Below are positions 1-5,311 of a DNA stretch of 6,813 bases, one piece after another. The stretch is from positions 1 through 6,813 of the forward strand of contig DATHZQ010000072.1 of the NCBI GenBank assembly GCA_035458525.1. The letters run 5' to 3'. The position numbers and the translations under genes are program-made. The notes beneath the pieces are model-generated. The model worked only from the letters and a program-made list of their open reading frames with translations. It was not told where the DNA came from and made no database searches. The DNA is from DATHZQ01 sp035458525. GTDB taxonomy: Bacteria; Actinomycetota; Acidimicrobiia; Spongiisociales; UBA5794. Position 1 is the first letter of the stretch. Each line of letters opens with the position of its first letter.

Positions 1-222
1 GGCCGCCACCGTGCCAAGCGCACAGTTGACCGTCGCATCACACACGGCCCCGTTGTCCGCGGTCGCCGACACAAACGTCAACCCCGCCGGCAGCGGATCC
101 TCCACCACCACGTTCTGGGAATCCGACGGACCGAGGTTCTCCACCGCCACCGTGTACGTCAGCATCTCCCCCGCCGTCACCGGATCCGGGGAATCGCTCT
201 TGGTGACGGCGAGGTCCGCCGA
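1..222 (-). repeat. DUF11 repeat 3 (first 74 residues; cut by the window edge)
   Basis: Residues 921-994 of the surface protein: SADLAVTK, ENLGP, DPLPAGLTFVSATADNG and C981/C987. The phase is again 381 bp. The unit ends in mid-domain at base 1 only because the window ends; nothing suggests truncation of the gene. Confidence 0.88.
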
Positions 223-2982
223 CTCCGCCACCACCGTCTCCTCGGTCGCCACATCGTTTGCCGGGGCCGGATCCGGAGTGTCAGCCGCCACCGTCGCCGT
301 GTTCGAGATCGGCGACACATTCCCGTCGGTGAAATAGCTTGCGTCGACGGTTGCCACGACCGTGACCGTGACCACCTGGTTGACCGCAAGATCACCGAGC
401 GCACAACTCACCGTCGCATCACACACGGCCCCGTTGTCCGCCGTCGCCGACACAAACGTGAGACCAGGCGGCAATGGATCGCCGACCCCCACGTTGGCAG
501 CAAATCCGGGCCCGTTGTTCGCCACGGTGAGCGTGTACACGACGTCGTCGCTGGCCAGCACGGGATCGGGAGCATCGGTCTTCGTGATCGACACATCCGC
601 CTCGTCGACCACGACGGTGTCCTCGGTCACCGTGGCGTTGTCCGGGGTCGGATCCAGCATGTCGGAGGTTGCGGTGGCCGTGTTCGAGACCGGAGACACA
701 TTCCCGTCGACGAAGTACGACGCGTCGACCGTCGCCACGACCGAGACGGTGACCACATCGCCAACGGCGAGATCGCCCAGCGCGCAGCTCACGGTGGCGT
801 CGCAGATGCCGCCGTTGTCGGCCGTCGCCGACACGAACGTCAAACCTGGAGGAAGGGGATCGTCGAGCACTGCGTTCGGCGCCGGCATCGGCCCGATGTT
901 CTCCACGGTGATCGAATACGTCAGGTCCGACCCCACCGTGATCGGGTCGACGTCGTCGGCCTTCGTGACGACGAGATCGGCCTCTTCCGGCACGAGGTCG
1001 TAGGTCACCGTTGCCGACCGCAGGATCGGCGACTGCACCAGCGATGTCCCGCGGGTGAAGAATGCCTTCACCTGAACGAACGGGACCTCGTCGAGCGCCG
1101 CCGGAATCGCCTCCCCGGCCGCCACCGCGAAGAACGTCGCCGCGGTCCCGTCCGGTCCGACGAAGTTGAACGGGCCCGTGGCGGCGGGTGCTACCGCAAC
1201 CTGGAACTCGAGGCTCGAGCCCGCAGGAAGCGCATCGGCAATCCACGAGATCTGGTCGTACAAAGGGACACCGCCGGTGTCGTGAACCGGTGACGTCCAC
1301 ATCCCACTCGGAAGCAGCGGCGCTTCCTCCGGTCCGACCACGTTCGTCGGAGGATTGAGCACGGCCTTGCGACCTTGCACCGGCCCCCACAGATTGGATT
1401 CGTCGTCGTTCGACGACCACTCCCACTGCACCATGAACGGGGTTCCGTCGGCGGCCGCGATGAGCGTCCCCTCTGCAACGTTCGTGGCGCGAGCCTTGCC
1501 GGGAAATGGAACGCCACCCGTCCCGGCACATACCTGGTTCGCTACCCCGAACGCAATGGTTCCGCCTTGCGTGCCGCACGCCGCAGCTACGTACTGGGCG
1601 TTGCCGCCAGCAACGTCGGGAACATAGAACCTCGAATTGAACTCGCGAGCCGGAAGGAGAGCAGTTGATTCAAGTCCGTCGTCGTCCGCTTGCGACAGCA
1701 CACCGACCGGTTGCGTCGACGTCGCCCGGACCGCCACGCCTGTGGCCTGCCCGGCATAGCCGCCTTGGTCGAGGATGATGCCGCGATTGACCGTATCGGC
1801 AGCGCCGGTGGTGCCGGACGAATCCTGTTCAACGAGTTGCGCACCGTCGGCGAGGGACGTAGCGAGCCTGCGGGTCGTCGGCACGCCATACAACGGATCG
1901 GGAGTGGCCGGATAGATGACAACGGCGTCGCGATCGGTGCCGTCGTAGAAGACGAGGACCGGGACGTCGGACTCGATGATCGTCCCCGTTGTGCCACCGT
2001 TGTCTTGGGTCAGCGTTGCCTGCGTTCCGAACGGGACGGCAACCGTCTGGGCGGGTGCGCCGGCACCGCCGATGAACAGGTCGACGGTCGCATCGGCGAA
2101 GGGAGCGAACACAGAGAAGCGCTCGTTGCCGCGATTCGTCGGAACTGCAAATGCGGTGCCGGCGAAGGAGACCGGCACGAGCGCATCCGTCACGTTCTGA
2201 CGACCGCGCGACGAGAGGGGACCAGTCGCCCAGACGACGTCGGCCGGTCGCATCGCCACGACGCGCAGCCCGCCCTCGGCCATGGTGAACGTTGGATTGC
2301 CCGCCGCAGTCATCGTGCCGACCGACACCGTGTTGTTGTCGACATACGACGCCAGCCCGTACGGAGTGTTGCCTCCGGTCTGAACCCTCACGTACAGCGG
2401 ATGGAGCGTCGAGTACGTGAACGGTGCCGTGTGGTCGGACACCGGCGCCGCCAGCGGGTTGTCGTAATACATGCACATGGTCGACGTTCCCGCCGCCAGG
2501 GCGTCGACCTGCACCCAGATGGACGTCTCGGTCGTGTTGATGCCGTACTGGATCCAATACGGCAGTTCCGTGACGCCGTCTGCAGCGATGAACCGAATGT
2601 CGTCGCCGCCGGCGCTCATGCGCCCGCCCGAGATCGACACCTCCGTGTCCACCAGCACCTGGACGGGAAACTCGGTCAAGGCGCCGCCAGGGTTGGTGAT
2701 GTCGATACACCGCCGCTGGCCCCACGTCGCGTCCCACCATTCGATCGCTGGGTCGGGAACGCCAACCCCGTCGAGCGCGAGTTGCACTCCGTCGCCGCCA
2801 CCGTCGGTGATCCCCACGGTGTCGTCGTAGGCGCCCGCGTTGAACTCGGCGAGAGAGTCCCAGGTCTGCGCCTGCAATTGCGCCTGTGCGATGGGTGCAG
2901 GCGTGAGCAGCGTCAACAGCAGCGCAAGCGATGCGGCAACGCCGAGGCGCGCCCGCCGCTGCTTGCCGCCGACCTCCGCCAT
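1..2982 (-). CDS. Large secreted/surface protein with DUF2341 domain and DUF11 repeats (partial, C-terminus off the left edge)
   Basis: The frame is open for 994 codons from ATG 2982 to base 1 with no stop, so the C-terminus and any anchor or sorting signal lie outside the window. Residues 7-34 look like a Sec signal peptide: KQRRAR, a hydrophobic core (LALLLTLLT), then cleavage near AQA|Q at 34/35. Residues about 83-178 match the DUF2341 pattern (WWDATWG, DIRFIAADG, PYWIQYG, IWVQVDAL, MCMYYDNP). Residues about 190-535 are beta-rich and unclassified, faintly like IgGFc-binding/adhesin N-terminal regions (weak). Residues about 560-662 resemble a beta-sandwich that often precedes such repeats (TSPVHDTGG, SPILRSATVTYD). 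From residue 667 come DUF11 repeats of 127 residues (ADLVVTK, ENIGP, DPLPPGLTFVSATADNG). Cysteines pair up, which suits an exported protein. The start is supported by GGAGAG six bases upstream. A structural or adhesive role at the cell surface is inferred; no enzymatic motif is seen. Confidence 0.93.
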   Translation of the reverse strand, partial: MAEVGGKQRRARLGVAASLALLLTLLTPAPIAQAQLQAQTWDSLAEFNAGAYDDTVGITDGGGDGVQLALDGVGVPDPAIEWWDATWGQRRCIDITNPGGALTEFPVQVLVDTEVSISGGRMSAGGDDIRFIAADGVTELPYWIQYGINTTETSIWVQVDALAAGTSTMCMYYDNPLAAPVSDHTAPFTYSTLHPLYVRVQTGGNTPYGLASYVDNNTVSVGTMTAAGNPTFTMAEGGLRVVAMRPADVVWATGPLSSRGRQNVTDALVPVSFAGTAFAVPTNRGNERFSVFAPFADATVDLFIGGAGAPAQTVAVPFGTQATLTQDNGGTTGTIIESDVPVLVFYDGTDRDAVVIYPATPDPLYGVPTTRRLATSLADGAQLVEQDSSGTTGAADTVNRGIILDQGGYAGQATGVAVRATSTQPVGVLSQADDDGLESTALLPAREFNSRFYVPDVAGGNAQYVAAACGTQGGTIAFGVANQVCAGTGGVPFPGKARATNVAEGTLIAAADGTPFMVQWEWSSNDDESNLWGPVQGRKAVLNPPTNVVGPEEAPLLPSGMWTSPVHDTGGVPLYDQISWIADALPAGSSLEFQVAVAPAATGPFNFVGPDGTAATFFAVAAGEAIPAALDEVPFVQVKAFFTRGTSLVQSPILRSATVTYDLVPEEADLVVTKADDVDPITVGSDLTYSITVENIGPMPAPNAVLDDPLPPGLTFVSATADNGGICDATVSCALGDLAVGDVVTVSVVATVDASYFVDGNVSPVSNTATATSDMLDPTPDNATVTEDTVVVDEADVSITKTDAPDPVLASDDVVYTLTVANNGPGFAANVGVGDPLPPGLTFVSATADNGAVCDATVSCALGDLAVNQVVTVTVVATVDASYFTDGNVSPISNTATVAADTPDPAPANDVATEETVVAESADLAVTKSDSPDPVTAGEMLTYTVAVENLGPSDSQNVVVEDPLPAGLTFVSATADNGAVCDATVNCALGTVAA
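223..603 (-). repeat. DUF11 repeat 2 (127 residues, 381 bp)
   Basis: Residues 794-920 of the surface protein, exactly 381 bp from repeat 1 in phase. It contains EADVSITK, ANNGP, DPLPPGLTFVSATADNG, C854/C860 and DGNVSPISNTAT. Its middle is nearly identical to repeat 3 at the DNA level: a 30-base block at 412-441 is identical to 31-60. The first third differs among all copies. Confidence 0.9.
604..984 (-). repeat. DUF11 repeat 1 (127 residues, 381 bp)
   Basis: Residues 667-793 of the surface protein. The unit starts EADLVVTK and contains ENIGP, DPLPPGLTFVSATADNG, a Cys-x5-Cys pair (C727, C733), VDASYF and DGNVSPVSNTAT. It keeps the same amino acids as repeat 2 over most of its second half, but with many synonymous base changes, so it is an older copy under protein-level constraint. 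DUF11 units are beta-sandwich modules of bacterial and archaeal surface proteins. Confidence 0.9.
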
Positions 2983-2988
2983 CGTCTG

Positions 2989-2994
2989 CTCTCC
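2989..2994 (-). promoter_or_regulatory. Ribosome binding site of the surface-protein gene
   Basis: GGAGAG reads on the minus strand six bases before ATG 2982. It fixes the start that gives a complete signal peptide. A short CCGC at 3010-3013 could pair with GCGG at 2993-2996 and partly mask it, but four base pairs across a 13-base loop is weak. Confidence 0.7.
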
Positions 2995-3016
2995 GCTTCG
3001 GGGGGATGGGCGGCCA

Positions 3017-3088
3017 GTCTGGCAGGACCAACCAGGAATCTCACGTCTTCGAGATTGCATGGTTGCTCGCCGCAACCACCGGCCAGAC
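3017..3088 (-). other. Predicted multibranch RNA structure between the exporter and surface-protein genes
   Basis: In minus-strand RNA, GTCTGGC (3088-3082) can pair with GCCAGAC (3023-3017), seven base pairs. This closes around two perfect hairpins. One is TGGTTGC/GCAACCA (3078-3072 with 3066-3060, five-base loop). The other is AATCTC/GAGATT (3056-3051 with 3042-3037, eight-base loop). No U-run follows, so it is not an ordinary intrinsic terminator. It could be a 5' leader element of the surface gene, a processing or stabilising structure after the exporter message, or chance in a GC-rich gap. I recognise no known RNA family. Confidence 0.35.
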
Positions 3089-3091
3089 GCG

Positions 3092-4498
3092 CTATTCGTC
3101 TCGATCGACCACCGGCTCTCCAGCAGACCCAGGTGGTGCGTCTGTGGCAGCCGCTTTCGCCGCGAGGCCCTCCTCCCGCGCCGACTCGATCTTCTCCGTC
3201 GTCAGCTTCGGTGCCGCGTAGACGAACAACACCGCGTACGCGGCGGTGGCGACGAACCACGGCATGCGCAGCGCGAGCTCACGGGTTGCGACGTTCTCGG
3301 CACCGGAGACGATGAAGCCGCCGATCGCAAGCCCGATGGGCATCATGCCCCAGCCAAAGAAGCGATACACGCTGTTGACCCTTCCCAAGAGCCTGTCGGG
3401 AATGATCGTCTGGCGGAGCGACACGGTGATGACGTTCCACAGCACGGCGGTGAACGTGAAGGCCACCATCATCAGCCAGGCCACCGGCCAGAACGAACTG
3501 AGCCCGATGACGAGCGACGTGACGCCGCCACCGATCATGGTGATGTAGAGCGACGCGCCGGACCCGAGACGCTCGCTGATCTTGGGGGCGGCGAGGCTGC
3601 CGATGATCCCGCCGACGGCGCCGCCCGTCATCAACAACGCAAAGGCGAACGCATCGACGTTCAGCACCTCTTGAGAGAACAGGACGATGGTGGCGAACAC
3701 GACGCTGGCCAGCCCGTTCATGATCCCCAAGATGATGGCCATGGGGCGGAGTAGGGGGTGATGCCAGAGCCAGCGAAAGCCTTCGGAGATCTCCTTGCGC
3801 CACTCGACCTTGCCATTGGCGCCCTCTTTGTTGGCCCGGAAGTCACCCTTGATGAGGAACACGAGTCCCGCAGCCACCGCGAACGTGCCGGCGTCGACGA
3901 AGAACGGCAAGGCAAACATGAACGCGATGAGGAAGCTGCCCAACGGTGGACCGGCGAAGCTGTTGGCCACCATCTCGGCCCCCCAGAGCCGACCGTTGGC
4001 CCGTTCCAAGCCGTCCGGTTCGACGATGGCGGGCAGGATCGTCTGTGCCGAGTTGTCGCGCAGCACCTCGGCGAAGCCGAACAGCAGCGACGCGACCAAC
4101 AGCACGAGATAGAGGCCGAGGTCGGTGCCGATGTCGAGGCCACCGGCGATGTCCTCCGGTGCCGGCAGGTCGTCCTGAGCTGCGACGACGGCGAAGGCGA
4201 CGCCGAGCGTGATGATCGTGCGCACGATGTCCATCGACACCATGATCTTGCGTCGATCGACCCGGTCGGTGATGACGCCGGCGGGGAGCGTGAAGATGAG
4301 CCACGGCAAGCGCTGCGCAACGGCGATCATGGCGATGAGTACCGGGTCGCGGGTCACCGCAGATGCCAGCCACGGGTAGGCGATGCCGGCGATGCCGTCA
4401 CCGAGGTTCGAGATCACCGAAGCGGTCCACAACTTGGCGTAGCTGGCCCCCAGCCTCACCCTCGACTTGACGGTTGGGGTTTCGGTGTCGCCGGTCAT
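3092..4498 (-). CDS. Major facilitator superfamily exporter (MFS_3/EntS-like)
   Basis: This 468-residue integral membrane protein has about twelve hydrophobic segments in two halves of six, the usual MFS length and layout. Between helices 2 and 3 it has the cytoplasmic motif-A loop GVITDRVDRRKIM (residues 74-86). LRQTIIPDRLLGRVNSVYR (361-379) is typical of the MFS_3 branch that includes enterobactin and macrolide exporters. The opening YAKLWTASVISNLGDGI also fits that branch. Residues 108-125, an outward loop, are acidic, and the roughly 38-residue C-terminal tail is hydrophilic. Proton-driven efflux of a small molecule is expected from the family; the substrate cannot be read from sequence. 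The ATG overlaps the stop of the upstream regulator by four bases (ATGA), and AAGG lies nine bases before it, so translation is probably coupled. The stop is TAG at 3094-3092. Confidence 0.92.
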   Translation of the reverse strand: MTGDTETPTVKSRVRLGASYAKLWTASVISNLGDGIAGIAYPWLASAVTRDPVLIAMIAVAQRLPWLIFTLPAGVITDRVDRRKIMVSMDIVRTIITLGVAFAVVAAQDDLPAPEDIAGGLDIGTDLGLYLVLLVASLLFGFAEVLRDNSAQTILPAIVEPDGLERANGRLWGAEMVANSFAGPPLGSFLIAFMFALPFFVDAGTFAVAAGLVFLIKGDFRANKEGANGKVEWRKEISEGFRWLWHHPLLRPMAIILGIMNGLASVVFATIVLFSQEVLNVDAFAFALLMTGGAVGGIIGSLAAPKISERLGSGASLYITMIGGGVTSLVIGLSSFWPVAWLMMVAFTFTAVLWNVITVSLRQTIIPDRLLGRVNSVYRFFGWGMMPIGLAIGGFIVSGAENVATRELALRMPWFVATAAYAVLFVYAAPKLTTEKIESAREEGLAAKAAATDAPPGSAGEPVVDRDE

Positions 4499-5079
4499 CC
4501 GCGATCGCCTTCGGGAAAAGTCGGCCGGTCAGTGGGGAAGACACCGGCGATCAAGCCGTACACGACATCACCACTGCGAGGAAGATCGACGAACTCCTCT
4601 GACAACGCAGCCAGCCGCTCGGCGAACTCGACCGCACGCTCCTCGGGAATGCGCATGTGACGCAGCGTGAACATCGGCAATGGGTGATCCGGGCTGAGAA
4701 CCCGCGCCTCCTGCATCGCCTCCGCCAGCACCGGGAACGGCGTGCCGCGGGATTCGTGAGACTTCACGAGGATCGTGCGGGCGACCCGGCCATAGTACTT
4801 CTCGGTCATCGCCCGAACCTGCGCGGTGCGAACGACACGGATCAGACCGGCCCCCTCGAGGACTTTGAGGTGGTAGCCGACGGTGCCCTTGGGCTTCTCG
4901 AGCGCCGCGGCGATATGGGTCGTCGTGGCCGCCCGATCCAGCAGGAGATCGAGGATGGTCCGCCGCGTGTCGTCGGCGAGCGCCTTGAGTTGTGCCGGCG
5001 TCGAAGCTTCGACCGTGGCGTCCATGGCGTAGTCGGCACCGGAGGACGTCACTTCCGATCGATCGGCATTGGTCGGCAT
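4495..5079 (-). CDS. ArsR-family winged-helix transcriptional regulator
   Basis: This 194-residue protein has an N-terminal winged helix-turn-helix at about residues 28-95. LKALADDTRRTILDLLL is the first helix of the fold and KGTVGYHLKVLEGAGLI is the recognition-helix region. Residues 96-194 form a second domain (YYGRVARTILVK, then FPVLAEAMQEA and the amphipathic stretch EERAVEFAERLAALSEEF) that may bind a ligand or dimerise. It has no cysteine, so it lacks the classic ArsR/SmtB metal site; small-molecule sensing is more likely, by inference. It overlaps the exporter gene by four bases and is probably its repressor. The frame stays open upstream to 5262, but ATG 5079 is preferred because a promoter -10 box ends seven bases before it, predicting a leaderless message, and because the upstream extension is not protein-like. 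ATG 5025 is an alternative that keeps the whole DNA-binding domain. Confidence 0.88.
   Translation of the reverse strand: MPTNADRSEVTSSGADYAMDATVEASTPAQLKALADDTRRTILDLLLDRAATTTHIAAALEKPKGTVGYHLKVLEGAGLIRVVRTAQVRAMTEKYYGRVARTILVKSHESRGTPFPVLAEAMQEARVLSPDHPLPMFTLRHMRIPEERAVEFAERLAALSEEFVDLPRSGDVVYGLIAGVFPTDRPTFPEGDRG
5055..5066. repeat. 12-bp perfect palindrome in the start of the regulator gene
   Basis: CCGATCGATCGG is fully self-complementary and lies in codons 5-9 of the regulator, immediately next to the 38-bp dyad. It overlaps a 10-bp tandem repeat, CGGCATTGGT then CGGCATAGGT (5064-5083), spaced one helical turn apart. It may be a second binding element or only a consequence of codon choice. 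Confidence 0.4.
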
Positions 5080-5107
5080 AGGTCGAATTGTCGACACTTC
5101 CCGACCA
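5070..5107. promoter_or_regulatory. 38-bp dyad over the regulator promoter and start codon (candidate operator)
   Basis: Read on the minus strand, outer arms TGGTCGG (5107-5101) and CCGACCA (5076-5070) flank inner arms GTCGA (5095-5091) and TCGAC (5086-5082). Five-base gaps on each side and a CAAT centre make the layout exactly symmetric (7-5-5-4-5-5-7). It covers the -10 box, the predicted transcription start and the first codons. A dimeric ArsR-type protein bound here would block polymerase, so autoregulation is the natural reading, though inferred. Confidence 0.5.
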
Positions 5108-5115
5108 TATGTCAA
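5080..5115 (-). promoter_or_regulatory. Promoter of the regulator-exporter operon, probably leaderless
   Basis: On the minus strand the -35 box TTGACA (5115-5110) is a perfect consensus. A 17-base spacer leads to GACAAT (5092-5087), which matches TATAAT at four of six positions including the key A2 and T6. Seven bases then lead to the A of ATG 5079, exactly where transcription should begin. No Shine-Dalgarno sequence sits before that ATG. Leaderless messages with this spacing are common in Actinomycetota. Confidence 0.7.
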
Positions 5116-5276
5116 GCAAGCGTGCGAGCCGCTGAGACCAAGCTGGCAAGCATTCTGAACTGCGAAGAGGAATCCGAGCGCATCTCGCACGCCTCTCTGA
5201 CCCGTACGGACGGGCGAGATGAGCGCCACGGCAACGGTCCCAGCCCTACCCCGCAATCGCAACGTCTACGGCTGCC

Positions 5277-5282
5277 TACTAT
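5277..5282 (+). promoter_or_regulatory. Possible -10 element for leuC
   Basis: TACTAT stands out in the leuC upstream region and would place the transcription start about 22 bases before the leuC ATG. The hexamer 17 bases upstream (CAATCG, 5254-5259) is not a recognisable -35, so the call is weak. The rest of 5116-5276 shows no stronger plus-strand promoter. Confidence 0.25.
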
Positions 5283-5301
5283 CGCCCCTTCTCCCGTGCC
5301 C

Positions 5302-5306
5302 AAGGA
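5302..5306 (+). promoter_or_regulatory. Ribosome binding site of leuC
   Basis: AAGGA lies five bases before ATG 5312. It decides the start in favour of MPTPTTLFEKVW over an in-frame ATG at 5219. The 31 extra residues of the longer form are proline- and arginine-rich, use CTA three times, and match nothing expected in LeuC. Confidence 0.75.
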
Positions 5307-5311
5307 TTCCG

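Noticed and set aside
362..1003. 213-codon plus-strand open frame with its own apparent repeats, and a similar one at 11-337
   Set aside because: The repeats are the antisense image of the DUF11 units at the same 381-bp phase. There is no independent evidence of coding.
419..1579. 386-codon minus-strand open frame inside the surface-protein gene
   Set aside because: It lies in a different minus frame from the real one and is made of Arg/Gly/Ser-rich low-complexity sequence. The true frame carries in-register DUF11 repeats.
3013..3023. GCCAGTCTGGC palindrome as an operator
   Set aside because: It is only a 5-bp arm with a one-base centre and has no second copy. Half of it is better explained as one side of the closing stem at 3017-3088.
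3060..3078. Hairpin just after the exporter stop as an intrinsic terminator
   Set aside because: The 7-bp stem with a 5-base loop is real, but no T-run follows on the minus strand. It is described instead as part of a possible leader structure.
1690..3315. 541-codon open frame on the plus strand opposite the surface-protein gene
   Set aside because: It is arginine/histidine-rich with no domain pattern and crosses the surface-gene start and the exporter end. The minus strand in the same place gives a signal peptide, DUF2341 and other recognisable domains. It is an antisense shadow of GC-biased codons.
4501..4508. GCGATCGC octamer palindrome at the regulator-exporter junction
   Set aside because: It lies within the regulator's final codons. 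An 8-bp palindrome is expected by chance in GC-rich DNA, and nothing else marks it as a site.
3758..4660. 300-codon plus-strand frame opposite the exporter gene
   Set aside because: It is a charged, His/Arg/Asp-rich shadow spanning the exporter-regulator junction, while the minus strand encodes a clear 12-helix MFS protein.
5080..5262. 61-residue N-terminal extension of the regulator
   Set aside because: It would run through the TTGACA/GACAAT promoter and dyad. The segment is not protein-like for this family, and the winged helix is complete from ATG 5079.
5219..5311. 31-residue N-terminal extension of LeuC
   Set aside because: LeuC proteins normally begin near the LFEKVW motif, AAGGA sits five bases before ATG 5312, and the extension has codon use unlike leuC.
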